Source of the DNA: Allantophomopsis cytisporea
Taxonomy: Eukaryota > Ascomycota > Leotiomycetes > Phacidiales > Phacidiaceae
Length of the DNA: 64,000 bases
Reading direction: 5' to 3'
Assembly: GCA_024752435.1 (NCBI GenBank)
Contig: CP103035.1
Span: forward strand, 1,240,001 to 1,304,000
The position numbers and the translations under genes were made by a program. Positions 12,196 through 23,421 of this stretch are shown in pieces. The notes under the pieces were generated by a model. It saw only the letters and a program-made list of their open reading frames with translations. It searched no databases and had not been told where the DNA came from. Position 1 is the first letter of the stretch. Every line of letters starts with the position of its first letter.

Positions 12196-14581
12196 GTCTC
12201 ACTTGAGTTGTTGAAAGCGGACTGTGTTTTGGGGGAGTTGCGATATCTTCGACATATTCATGTTGACGTTGATGATCTCGATGTCGACATATCGCGTGAT
12301 ACCTTGTCGTCATTTCGCATCCCGATGAGCGATCATGAGAGCATCAGAAAAGTGCATGCTTGTATGATAAACGGGAAGAAAATTTATATCCGTCAGAACT
12401 TGACTGGTCGTTGGCGCTCCGAGTCAGTGCAATAGGTTGTACGACGCAAGCATATGTAAGTTTTACGTGATAACACATCAAAATATAACCGTAAGATCCG
12501 TATAATATATAGAACCAATGGAATCACTTATTGTGATACATTTACAGTGCCTGCAATCCCTCTTGAAACTGGCCTGCGATTGGAAGCGGCCGTAAAATAC
12601 TCGGAGTTCCTAAATACTAATATAAATATATTTATATATTTACCTTTATAAGTATATAAAATAGTAATTCTGATACTTAAAGAACCTCCAGCTATAGTTT
12701 TACTAAGTAGAATAACAGTTGAAACATTCGCAAATGTAGCATCTATAAAAGCCTTTTAGACAGGTCTTGATTCCCTTTTTGGTAAAAGAGTTGTAATAAT
12801 CCTGTGAGGTAGTTGATTAGGCTCTAGAACAATTTGGAATTCTTATAACAACGGATCTGCAAGGCCTTTAATCGTCTCTTAATATACGGTCTATTCGGGG
12901 GATTTTTATTGAAACAAATCTCATTGTCTACAAAGACTTTGATGTTCCTATTCCGCGAATATCGAATAATCATTCGCTCGCAGGCCTTTTTAGTAGCCTG
13001 TAAAACCTCAAGATCCGTCGAAATTGCTATAAAGATAGCTATATCTGTCTACAATTGATCTTGAACCATCATTTATACAGTATTGTCTTCACTAAAGTCG
13101 TCAGTTTCGCCCATGATCTTGGTCTTATCACTTGAAATAATAACTCTAACTAATGCTCGAGTATCGTCTACTTCAATCCATCAATCCCTTGAAATCTCTC
13201 TCTCTCTGTCTATACATCTCTGTATCTCTATCTTAATCATACAAGCAATCCTGACGTCTTTTTAAACGTCTAACTACTGGCGGCATTTTATCTCGATGCG
13301 CTATCTCGATGCTAGATCGAGATAACGAAGGTCCTTGATTCCCAAGAATAAAAGCGTCAACATAAAGAAAACGATTTACGCTACTAAGCTGATCAGTATC
13401 AAAGGGACTATTAAGCAGCACTCGGCTTTGACGACCATACTAGAAAATTGTCTGAAGTAAGAAGCCCTCTTGTTGATCCTTTATCCCCCTAATCCGGAGC
13501 TAAATCAAGTGTTTCGTTCGAGCTATAAAAGCTCGTAGCGGCTTAGCCATTTTCCTCTACGAAGCAGAAAAAAGAATATATGTCCTAATAACATGTATTG
13601 CTTGCCATAAGCAGGGCCACAGAGCGTACAGGCAGCGGGGGAAAAGGGGGGAAATTTACGGGGTCAAGAAAGGAAAGCAGTATGCACGTTATGTACCGAA
13701 GGTTTTAGAATTCGGGGTTTAAGGATATTGCGGAGTGTCACAAATTAGAAAAAAGAGAGGGAAGAGCTAAGGAGATGGTGAACAATCATGGGGGTGGGTC
13801 ATAGGAGAGAGCGCAGAAATCGAAAAACACGAGTATAATTGTTGGGATTAATACTGTTAAAAATACGGAGCGAACACAGAGTGGAATACATACGGAATTG
13901 TATACACAGTACAGTGCAATTGCGCTAAAGAGTACTACGGCCGCCCTAGTACTGAGCCTTAGTTTTCACCAGGTTCAGTTTCAGTGAAGAAGCCTACAAT
14001 CTCACAATTCAGAAAGTACTATGCGTGTACGGGCATAATTACTTAGAATACAGAAAACCAGATCGAATCATAGAAAGGGAGAATTTGATACAAAATGGAT
14101 CCTAGGCGCGTGGAGGTAGGACACTCATCACATGTAGTATCTGAATATTGTGTGAATTGTGTGAATATTGCATGAATAATGAGTAGACTCGCCATCATAC
14201 ACGAATAGATAAGTAGAGATATATTGGTAACGATTGTCACGCCTGTCGTACTTCCACATCAAGTTGCCTCCATTAGGAAACATGTTTTAACGATACAAGT
14301 ACAGAAATTGATAGTCCTTATGGGCTGCCACATATGGCAGTTTGGAGGCCATGATACTCATGCATCCGGCAGTACCTCACATATCGGGGAGATCGGCCGC
14401 GCATTAATGGTGGCCCGTGAAAAGAATTGTCCCACAATAGATCATAGTCCACCGAGCATACGTCGCGAATATACAGGTACGTACCTCTAATATAAATAAT
14501 CATCCATATTACTCGTCGCTCTCTTCACAAAGACTTAGAATCTGAGCATTATTTTTGACGACTCACATCACATCTTCCAAA
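12196..14581. other. gene-poor AT-rich stretch, probably decayed DNA
   Basis: About 2.4 kb without a supported gene. The part at 12590-13560 is especially AT-rich. It carries coding-like fragments broken by stops on the minus strand (for example 13233-13421). That pattern would fit an old, mutated transposon, but no family could be named. The right end holds the APS kinase promoter. Confidence 0.4.
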
Positions 14582-15325
14582 ATGGCAACGTATGAAGACC
14601 CCGCTAAACCCCTCCATTGATCATTCTAAAACTAACACTTCGACTCAGCAACATTACATGGCACCCATCTCTCTCCCGCCAGGAACGCAATGAGTTCCGT
14701 GGCCAGAAGGGACTCACTCTTTGGTTCACCGGATTGTCAGCCTCTGGAAAGTCTACAATTGCGACCGCTCTCGAGCAGCATCTCCTCCACCTTGGCCTCG
14801 CCGCTTACAGACTCGATGGCGACAACGTCCGATTCGGATTGAACAAAGATCTTGGATTCTCTGAGAAGGACCGTAATGAGAACATTCGCAGAATCGCGGA
14901 GGTACGCTTGCTCAATCTTCGCAGGGGCTGAGGGAGTACTAATTTATGTGTGGAATTAGGTTGCTAAGCTCTTCGCCGATTCTTCCATGATCGCCCTCAC
15001 ATCCTTCATCTCCCCATACAAGGCCGACCGAAAGATCGCCCGTGAATTACACGCTGCTTCTGCACAAGGTTCTGACGAGCCAATCCCATTCATTGAGGTT
15101 TTCATTGATATTCCGGTCGAGGAGGCCGAGAAGCGCGATCCAAAGGGCCTTTACAAGAAGGCTAGAGCCGGTGAGATCAAGGAGTTCACTGGTATCTCTG
15201 CACCATACGAGGCCCCAGAGGATGCTGAGATTCACATTCGTTCCGACAAGGTTTCAGTCGAGGAAGCTGTCGCTCAGATCACCGAGTACCTCAAGTCTAA
15301 GAACCTCATCTCCGTCAAGGCTTAA
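14582..15325 (+). CDS. MET14: adenylylsulfate (APS) kinase
   Basis: Three exons, 14582..14589, 14649..14901 and 14960..15325, give 208 residues. The first exon holds only 8 bases (ATG GCA AC), so a start inside the second exon would be wrong: splicing gives the fungal N-terminus MATNITWHPS. The P-loop GLSASGKST is at 31-39. It is followed by the conserved RLDGDNVRFGL and LGFSEKDRNENIRRI blocks of the APS kinase fold, and by the IDIPVEEAEKRDPKGLYKKA region. The enzyme phosphorylates APS to PAPS with ATP in sulfate assimilation, in the cytosol. Length and motifs match fungal Met14 exactly, and the key residues seen are intact. Confidence 0.95.
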
Positions 15326-16338
15326 ACACGACCTATAGAACATTTTGAAAAGCATAATACAAAATAAGATAGACCGGTCGCCCGAAATGCTCATAGTCTA
15401 CAATACTAGACCGCTACGCCAAAGGCAAACTTCTCTGCTTTGGTGATATCTATATGATCTCAAATTCGTGATACATGTAGACTAAATACTCGTTGTTGCC
15501 CATGTCCTTCAACTCGCACTGCTGCTATCTTGGACGAAAGAACTGAGCCATATTTGGTTACTCGGTGCTTGCTTCTTTGAGGACCTATTTTGTAAGAGCA
15601 ACTCTTACTCGGGCTTTACTATGTGGACTTGAAACTGTTGATCCACATGTCAAAGAAAGTACGAAACATCCTGTTTGGCACTCATGCGTAGCGTGATATT
15701 CACACACTACTAAGTACCTCTCCATTCATTTGTTGGTGATGGCAACTACATGTCATTGCTAGGCACTAGCCTAGTCAATGAATAACCTTGATAGCTTGTG
15801 GGTGTTGAAGTCTTACTTCAAGATACTTGATTCAAATACTGGAGTAGGGCAAGCTTTGGTGAGGATGTAGATAAGAAGACGGAAGTGATAAAGATATGTG
15901 GTGGGAGTTGGAAGTGGCAGTATATAGTATAATTATTTAGGGTTGGAGAACGACTAAAGAGAAAAACATCTGATACAAATGATGATGGAGTCTCTATCGA
16001 TACTCATTGATACAAGCAAATTTTAATAAAACAACAAGTTGGTATGCCCAATGTTACCAATATGATAAAGTAGTACAAGCTTGCTGGTGTGAGTTACCCC
16101 TGCTATATACAGCATACATTATCGACGCAATTCATCCTGCAACTTCGATATCGCTTCATCTTGTAAGTTAGAAGTATAAACTTTGACCTCCGGGCCTATG
16201 CATCCTCCCATTCCAGTTGCTATTGATCAAGAAAACAATGCAACACATGTATTCCAGGTTTGGTTGGTTCGTTCGATCCTAAGAGGTCTTTCGCAGCTAT
16301 TTGAAGACATTAGAATTTCAGCCCCTGTTGTGCTGCAC
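15326..16338. other. intergenic, convergent, no gene seen
   Basis: About 1 kb between the APS kinase stop and the BolA-like gene stop. AT-rich, with no open frame of note. Confidence 0.5.
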
Positions 16339-16938
16339 CTAAGCCTTCTCGACATTCGCTGACTCAATAGTCTGGCCCTTCTCCTCTCTCTCGCGCGCAT
16401 CTTGAGCAGCGGCCTCCTCGGGTGTTCTTGTTCGCAATTGCAAGGCGTGGATTCCACCTTCCTTAGCCATCTCTTCCTTCAAGAGCCCATAAACCATTCG
16501 GTGGCGCGCAGGCTGCATCTTTGATTTGAAAGCGTCGGATGTAATCACAACTCTATTCGTTGATTCAGCATGCTACTTCAATTGCCCAGAAGGGCTTCAA
16601 AGCGTACCTGAAATGAGTCTCGCTTGACGTGCTATCGGCCATCGCCTTGTGATGCGAGTGTAAATGCGAGTCATTGTATATTTCAAGGGTCGACGGCTTC
16701 AATGCTTCAGTAATCTGAGGTTGACAACATGATTAGCAGAGTACGCCAAGTATTAGGACGAAAGGTCGATCAAGGATTTATGGGGTACCTTTGAGCGCAT
16801 AGCATCTTCAAGCGGTGTTTGTGTAGTCATTGTAGACATCGATCGTCTCACCAGAGAATTAATAGACCGACGGAGCATCGAAGAATGTTCGCTGTTGTAA
16901 ATGCCAATCGAGAGCGAGTGGATGATGAGCAGGCGCAC
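16339..16938 (-). CDS. BolA-like protein (mitochondrial type)
   Basis: Three exons, 16789..16938, 16608..16714 and 16339..16552, give 156 residues from the first Met. Met21 (16878) is an alternative start that leaves an Arg/Ser-rich mitochondrial-type leader. The middle exon carries the BolA signature NDSHLHSHH and an ETHF motif, joined by splicing to RVVITSDAF. BolA proteins work with monothiol glutaredoxins in Fe-S cluster delivery or iron signalling. The basic N-terminal extension suggests the mitochondrial Bol1 branch rather than cytosolic Bol2, but this is inference. The C-terminal tail is charged and Glu/Arg rich. Confidence 0.88.
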
Positions 16939-18306
16939 GATATCAATGACCGTACGATGTTATTTTTGATAGATCAAAGCTCACTTTATTGCCGTCAGTC
17001 AGGCCCCGATGTCCGACATCGACGTCAGGCACAAGAAAAGCCGCTGGAAGTGCCTACCTACCTGGTAGGTAAGCAAGCCTCGCGGAACATAAGGTTAAGG
17101 ATGGGGGACTGGTGGGGCTGCTTGACGGTGCCCGTTATTGAATAATACGGTATGCAGTGAGTACATAAGAGAGAACAAAACTTCATTCATTCATGTAATA
17201 CTGCCTGAGAAAAAGAACCGTTTAGTTATATGACAAGCATTTGAACGAGGAACCTTTCCTGACCACTTACTCGTAAAGGGATACGACTATGGGCCTATGG
17301 GTAGTTCACGGTCGTGTCTCATAAAATCATACAATTCCTAAACTATGTGGTATTCATAATGTCACATTGTCAGTTCTACTATGAACTGAGTGGTTGGCTT
17401 TATACGTATGTATATGTAAAGTAAACGCTACTTCTTTGCAACTGATCAACATCCCTCACGGCTTCCATGTAGCAGAGATATTGTTCTATGAATTCACGAA
17501 GAGAAAATGAATATCATCTGACATTTCCTCCCAAGCAGAATCTCTCTCGTTTCATACTGGTATGTATCATAGTCTAGTCCACACGGTGGTAACACGCAAG
17601 GTCCATTTCGTTCAGTGAGTATACCTGAATCAGGGCAGAACGTTCCATGATACCTAGTACTTATAGACATATATACACTTGAGGGCAGTAGCTCTCAGCA
17701 TAATGTAGGATGAGTATTTTGCTAGTAGTCTTTCACTTCACAACTGCTCTAGATTTGGATTCATGCAATTTCATACTCTACTTCGTAAATTAAAACACCA
17801 AGCGACCATCCAACTGTCTGTTTCGAAAAGGGAATTTAAAACTTCAACTGAAGCTTCATCTATCCTATTCATGAGCGAAAGCAATGCTAGCCTACAGCAT
17901 ACTTATAAATTCTATGTTTGGGTTCAACGACTATGAGATCGATAAGAAAACACTTATACAATAAACCTCTACTTTTAGATATTGGCAACCTATGTAGCAG
18001 ACTTCTCGCTCGTATACTAAGAAGATGGTACATCCTAGTGTTTTCATTTATGAGGCTATCAGCAGTTGTCTAGGTATCTATCTAGAGCCGCCATATAGCT
18101 GTTCAAGATCGTACATTTTATTCAGAGTTGTAGAAATATTATCTGTCTCGCTTGAAATGCAGGCATCGTTGGCTTGTCGCTTGCATAATTTGTATGCTCG
18201 ATAGCATATTCTTGTGCTTTATTTTTGTGCAAGTTGCGTTTATGCAATACTTCAAACGACTCTCGAGTGGAAGTAACTTTACGCATCGCATCACGAGAAG
18301 TCGAAG
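16939..18306. other. intergenic, no gene seen
   Basis: About 1.4 kb upstream of the BolA-like gene and left of the foldback repeat. AT-rich apart from a more GC-rich patch near 16990-17130. No coding signal was recognised. Confidence 0.5.
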
Positions 18307-18610
18307 TTGTAAATTCTAGCCTCAGGCATATATCACGTGCTCGGAGTTTACAGCTACGTACGGACTTGGTAGTAATTGCATAAGTAGAGTAGTTGGCCCA
18401 TAGTAGAAAATTAAGCCGTTTTACACCTGAAAATCACAAAGTTGTGATTTTCAGGTGTAAAACGGCTTAATTTTCTACTGTGATTTTCAGGTGTAAAACG
18501 GCTTAATTTTCTACTATGGGCCAACTACTCTACTTATGCAATTACTACCAAGTCCGTACGTAGCTGTAAACTCCGAGCACGTGATATATGCCTGAGGCTA
18601 TAATTTACAA
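18307..18610. repeat. foldback element: near-perfect inverted repeat with internal duplication
   Basis: The left arm, 18307..18437, and the right arm, 18480..18610, are reverse complements over 131 bases with about one mismatch seen (18316 versus the paired base). The 42-base spacer contains a perfect 36-base direct copy (18444..18479) of the inner end of the right arm (18480..18515). Each arm holds a CACGTG (18334-18339 and 18578-18583). It lies about 100 bases upstream of the thioesterase-like gene. It could be a MITE/foldback transposon or a replication or assembly-generated palindrome. No clear target-site duplication was seen. Confidence 0.85.
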
Positions 18611-18626
18611 AGTTAAGGGAAGGAAG

Positions 18627-18634
18627 TCACGTGA
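18627..18634. promoter_or_regulatory. palindromic TCACGTGA E-box
   Basis: An 8-base palindrome 78 bases upstream of the likely ATG at 18712. With the two CACGTG sites in the foldback arms it makes three in 300 bases. bHLH factors such as Cbf1 bind this core; use here is inference. Confidence 0.35.
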
Positions 18635-18711
18635 ATATTTCCTCTTGAAATCAGTTGAACATTTACAAACCTCTAAAAACCTTTTCACCTGAAGGGACTA
18701 AACACCTCAAA

Positions 18712-19443
18712 ATGCCTCCCCGTCTCCCAGTGAAGTCGGACTTCCCCGCAAACCTCACCCTCGCCATCGTCCCCCCACCCCAAAACAAACCTCCCGTCAA
18801 CATCCTCCTCCTCCTCCATGGACTAGGCGACACAGAGACCTCCTTCACAAGCCTGGGCCAGCAACTCAATCTACCAGAGACAGCATGCATTGCGCTGCGC
18901 GCCCCCTCCCCCATCCCTGCTCTCTTCACGGGCTCTGACGCCCCCTCTTTCCATTGGGGCGACGACGTGCTCTTTGACGAGAGCACGGGGATGCTGGATC
19001 TAGACGCTGGCTTCTCCACATCATGCAAGGTTCTTTCTGAAGTCGTGGCAGGCCTGCTTGCCGCCGGCTTTACGCCGCGCAATATCCTCTTCTACGGATT
19101 CGGGCAGGGCGGTATGGCGGCACTGGCGTATGTAGCTTCGGAGCGGAGCAGGGAGTTCGGCGGCGTGGTGAGTGTTGGGGGCAGATTGCCGAAGGGGGTG
19201 CAGGAGGCTGAGGGGAAGTGTCGGTCGCCGGTGTTGGTGCTTGGTGGGAGCAGGAGTCGTGAGATTACGAGGAGTGCGATTGATATGCTCAAGAAAGAGT
19301 TTGTGACTGTTGAGTATGTTAAGTGGGCGAAGGGGGAGGATTCGATGCCGAAGAGTCGTGAGGAGATGTTGCCTATCATGAAGTTCTTTGCAAGGAGGTT
19401 AGGAAGTAGAGCTGGGGTACCTGAGGGAGCAGTTGAGGTTTAG
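18712..19443 (+). CDS. acyl-protein-thioesterase-like alpha/beta hydrolase, catalytic residues missing
   Basis: A single exon of 243 residues from the ATG at 18712. An in-frame ATG at 18655 is less likely because it lacks conserved context. The protein follows the phospholipase/carboxylesterase (APT1/2) fold: LLLLHGLGDTETSF near 32-45, then FHWGDD. The nucleophile elbow reads GFGQGG (129-134) where active members have GFSQGG, so Gly131 replaces the catalytic Ser. The later Asp and His positions also look replaced (GGSRSRE and KGEDSMPKS in place of the usual GxxD and GHs). It is therefore probably non-catalytic. The role is unknown. It is convergent with ERJ5. Confidence 0.82.
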   Translation: MPPRLPVKSDFPANLTLAIVPPPQNKPPVNILLLLHGLGDTETSFTSLGQQLNLPETACIALRAPSPIPALFTGSDAPSFHWGDDVLFDESTGMLDLDAGFSTSCKVLSEVVAGLLAAGFTPRNILFYGFGQGGMAALAYVASERSREFGGVVSVGGRLPKGVQEAEGKCRSPVLVLGGSRSREITRSAIDMLKKEFVTVEYVKWAKGEDSMPKSREEMLPIMKFFARRLGSRAGVPEGAVEV

Positions 19444-19738
19444 AGGGCTTTAAAAGGCACTTTGCATTATTGAGTGGGGGTTGGGTTTGGAAGGCTGGAT
19501 TTGTATCAAAAGTCTGGGAGTAATAATGAAGTCTGTAGCTTAGATTATGTTTGGTATAGTAACTACCCGCCTATATGATAATAAAAATGGATGACACGCT
19601 TAATCAAGAATGGACCATTCATACCCTTTTGTCAATAGCTAGGACTCACACAAAACCATATGCTTTTTTATTCCTCACACACAGATGTACCCTCTAACCA
19701 TACATATCCGGAACTATCTATACATGCTGGGTAAAACA

Positions 19739-21072
19739 CTATCTACCACGACTGCTCTTCTTCGCTCTCCTCGCAGCCTTACCGTTGCCATTGACCGCAG
19801 AAGTCTTAGCCTTCTCGAGAACCTCGAAGCCCTCGGCGGCATCCACGTCCTCGGTTTCGGCCTCTTCTTCCTCGTAGTATTCCTCCTCGGTCTGCTTCTG
19901 TGGAAAGAAGCGCCCAGCGGTCTTGTGGTAGGTCCAGACCGGGAAGCGAACAAGTGCAGTGTCTCTGATGGTTGGTTTTGGCATCTCATCAACCTGTTGA
20001 GTGTTAGTTCACCGGGTTCAATAAGGGTTGGGCTTTAATTTTGTGAAACGTACATCGAGAAGATATTCATGCAGGACGCCATCCTCATCGTACTGCTCTA
20101 GGTAAACATTTCCCTCCTCGTCCACTACCAGCGGCTTGCCGTTCTGCGCAATAACTCTCTTGCGACGTCCACCAGCTGGAGGCGTAGGAGCAGGTGAGGA
20201 CTTGACGGTCTGGGTAACTTTAGGGGGCAACTTCTTGTCCTTGCTCATGCTCTTCTCCTGCATTCTCCTTTCGCGTCTATTTCTTGGCTGCGCCGTCATT
20301 GGATCTTGCTCCTCAGTCGTGGGAGTAGCTGGGGCTGCAGGAGAGTCGATGCCAGGGATGTATATGCTACCAGCAGCATTGCGGGCATGGTTGATGTATC
20401 TAGTAACGAACTCGGTGTGGCGCTTCCAGTTGAGGTAGAGAACGAGCCAGTGACCTGCTCCACCAACGAAGATGAACAATCCCAAGAGCACAGTGCCTAC
20501 GCCTGGACGGAACCGTGCGTAGTAGTAACCAGTTCCCTTCCACTTCGGGAAGCCATTGTTCAAGAAGTGATCGTATCGCACTCTGCCCTCACCGCGAAGG
20601 ATATTGGTGACAAGGCCTAGACGGGCAAAGCGATCGGAGGCCGCCTTGCCAGCGGCGTCGATCTCAGCCTGCGAAGGACCCTTAGAAACATGCACGCCCG
20701 GCTTCTTGCCGCTCTTCTTCTTGTCCTTGCCCGTAGACTTGTCGGCTATGAACTGGCGTTTGACCTTGTCCGGGTGCAGCAGCTTGGACTTCTTACGGTA
20801 GGCCTTGTTGATCTCGTCCTGGTTGGCATTGTTCTTGATGTCGAGGAAGTCATAGAAGGACACCTCGGGTCCCTCAGACAGGGCGACCTCATCACGCAAT
20901 CGGAAGATCTCCTGGTCTGACAGGAAAGACTATCAGCTTTTGGCTCATTTCTCAATTGGTGGTGGGGGGTATGCAGGGTGAGAATGGTAGAAGACAAACC
21001 TTCTTTGCTCCATGCGGCCACGCATGCCAGTAAGGCGGCGAGGAGAGTGAGGGTCGTAATTGACAGCCTCAT
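19739..21072 (-). CDS. ERJ5: ER-membrane J-domain protein Erj5
   Basis: Three exons, 21000..21072, 20054..20916 and 19739..19993, give 396 residues. Residues 1-20 form a signal peptide (Leu/Ala-rich core, then AAW). The J domain follows (about 44-110) with HPD at 72-74; it contains a Lys-rich insert. A hydrophobic segment with TVLLGLFIFVGGAG and a Trp/Leu stretch is the membrane anchor, placed around residue 165. The rest is charged and probably cytosolic. Erj5 is a type I ER membrane co-chaperone that stimulates Kar2/BiP and supports protein folding. Domain order and length match fungal Erj5 rather than Scj1 or Sec63. Confidence 0.9.
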
Positions 21073-22209
21073 TATTTAGAACTGGAGGATCTGGTGGTGA
21101 AAAATTCACCTGAGGACAGGTGGTGACTTGAGTGATTGTGATTCCAAGGATTAGAAATATATTGTAAGGTCAAGTAAGGTTCGTGTATCGTGTCCTGACC
21201 AGAAGTTGTGATAACAAACAGCTACTGTACAGAAATGTGTGTGGGCTATGCGGATCTTTTTTGGGGTCTAATGTTTTGAGCGGGAGTGGGTTTACTATGG
21301 GGTTTAGTGGGTGGTAGAGGGTGGTCGATGTGTTCGTTTGGTATGTGGAGAGTGTTCGATTGGTGCTCATGTAGTACGACACGGTAGACAGAACATTGGT
21401 CTGCTTTGGGCCAGTTCACTACTACGATACTGACCTACATAAGGTAATAATGTACATTTGAAGGGTTTTACTGCCACCTCAGATGCTATTGATACAGATA
21501 TGGTGTCTAAGATTCAATTCCAGCTGTTCAATGTATCGTCTTGCCCTGAGACTTGACTTGATATTCCTTGAGTCGTATATCTAAATCATCAGTGGGAAGA
21601 GAAGGCGTATTGTAAAACTTGTATGTATGTGCTTGCACCCTCCTCCAAACACGGAACTTGCCATACGCATTAGTGGCCCAGTATTCCAGGAACAGTGGTG
21701 CAATATGTCCTAGCTAGCTAGCTTTCACTTGAATTCCGCTGTTACATTCGGAGATCCCAAAAGATAAAAAATAGTCATCGAGTTTCCAAAGTCAAGAACA
21801 ATCGCCTCCGTCGGGACACCAAACATTTTACTATCTGATATCTCCTCTCAACACGCTTTGTCGTGTTTTAGAGGCCTGCTCCCCCTTGTCGCAAACGAAC
21901 GCATCTCTTATCCGATATCTTATCCCACGAACCAACCGCCGGCTCCTTGTCAGATCGTCGAGCGTATTGCTCATCAAGAGTTTTGTGTGTTGTCGCGGCA
22001 TTGTTACAGAGAAGTGGAGTAGACAAGAGCACTTCCTCTACGACCTGATAAAAGCCATAATCGCATCGCGTAATCCATTGAACGATTGACAACCAAGATC
22101 TACGAACACATTTTTACTTCTGCTCCTTCTTCAGCTGCTCCCCCAGCTTCTCCTTCAGCCTTTGCAACATATATCCCGGACGATTGCTGAATATATACAC
22201 AATATCACG
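21073..22209. promoter_or_regulatory. divergent intergenic region, ERJ5 / ARA2
   Basis: A shared upstream region of about 1.1 kb. Two GATA-type cores occur near 21908-21926 (CTTATCCGATATCTTATCC). No UPRE-like element was identified with confidence. Confidence 0.35.
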
Positions 22210-23421
22210 ATGAAGCGCCCAAGCACAGCACTCTCGTCCGTCCTTCCACCTCTGGTGTTTGGTACTGCGACCTTCAACATTCAGTACAATGCCGACCCGT
22301 ATGCTCTTCCTACAACACAGCTCGTTCACAAGGCTCTCACAACCGGTGTGCGCGCATTCGATACCTCCCCATACTACGGACCGGCTGAAGAGCTTCTTGG
22401 CAAAGCCTTAGACACCGAATTTGTCCACAAGAACTTCCCGCGCGAGGATTATTATATCCTCACCAAGGTCGGCAGAATTGCAAGCAGCGAGTTTGATTAC
22501 TCAGCGGAATGGGTTCGCTATAGTGTTCAGCGTTCATTGCAACGACTTAGCACAAAATACCTAGATGTCGTCTACTGCCACGATGTCGAATTTGTTACAC
22601 CAGAAGAAGTTCTTTGCGCTGTAAAGGAATTGCGAAGAATAAGGGATGAGGAGGGAACGATCAAATACGTTGGAATCTCTGGATATCCAGTGATTCTCCT
22701 ATGTGAGCTTGCAGAGATGATCTTGGCGGAGACTGGGGAGCCACTCGATGTTGTTATGAGTTATGCCACTTTTACATTACAGAACACAACCCTCTTGACC
22801 CAAGCTGTCCCACGACTCCAAGCCGCTGGTGTTAATGTCGTTCCAAATGCTAGCCCACTTGGTATGGGACTCCTGAGAAGAGCAGGTGTACCAAGTGGCT
22901 CCGCTGGCAATTGGCATCCATCTCCAGAGGGTCTTCGCCAGGCCGTCAAGAAAGCCAGCGAGTACTGCGACACCAAGAACGAGAAGTTGGAAGTTGTAGC
23001 AATCCGATATTCCTTAGAGAAATGGATGATTGAGGCATCCGGAGTCGGCAGCTTGGGAGACCCAGCATCAGGTGTCCCATGGAAGCGCGAGAGTATCGAT
23101 GAGACGGGTGGTAAGAAGCTCGGTGTCAGCGTCATGGGCGTTAGCAATATCGCTGAGCTTGACGAGTGCATGCGCGTATGGAGAAGTATCATCGACGGCA
23201 TAGAGGGCCTCGCATTTCCACCTGTGGAGGGAGACGCGAAATGGGGTCTTCACCGACGGAAAGAAATTATGGACTTGGCCGAGGAGATCGCAGCCATCTT
23301 TGGCGAGTGGAAAGACTATGCCTGGGCCAGTCCAGATGCGAACTACGTCAATGTGAGAAAGCTGAAGCCCATCGAGGTTGTGCGTGAAGTACCGGACGAA
23401 AGCAAAATCAGCAGGCTCTGA
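22210..23421 (+). CDS. ARA2: D-arabinose 1-dehydrogenase-like aldo/keto reductase
   Basis: A single exon of 403 residues from ATG 22210; an upstream in-frame extension has no conserved residues. The aldo/keto reductase catalytic set is visible: Asp51 and Tyr56 in FDTSPYYGP, Lys86 in ILTKVG, His124 in YCHDVEF. The GTATFN start and long C-terminus match fungal Ara2, related to plant L-galactose dehydrogenase. The enzyme oxidises D-arabinose to D-arabinono-1,4-lactone with NAD+, a step toward D-erythroascorbate. The final oxidase (Alo1) is not in this window. A short low-complexity tail follows the barrel. Confidence 0.88.
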   Translation: MKRPSTALSSVLPPLVFGTATFNIQYNADPYALPTTQLVHKALTTGVRAFDTSPYYGPAEELLGKALDTEFVHKNFPREDYYILTKVGRIASSEFDYSAEWVRYSVQRSLQRLSTKYLDVVYCHDVEFVTPEEVLCAVKELRRIRDEEGTIKYVGISGYPVILLCELAEMILAETGEPLDVVMSYATFTLQNTTLLTQAVPRLQAAGVNVVPNASPLGMGLLRRAGVPSGSAGNWHPSPEGLRQAVKKASEYCDTKNEKLEVVAIRYSLEKWMIEASGVGSLGDPASGVPWKRESIDETGGKKLGVSVMGVSNIAELDECMRVWRSIIDGIEGLAFPPVEGDAKWGLHRRKEIMDLAEEIAAIFGEWKDYAWASPDANYVNVRKLKPIEVVREVPDESKISRL

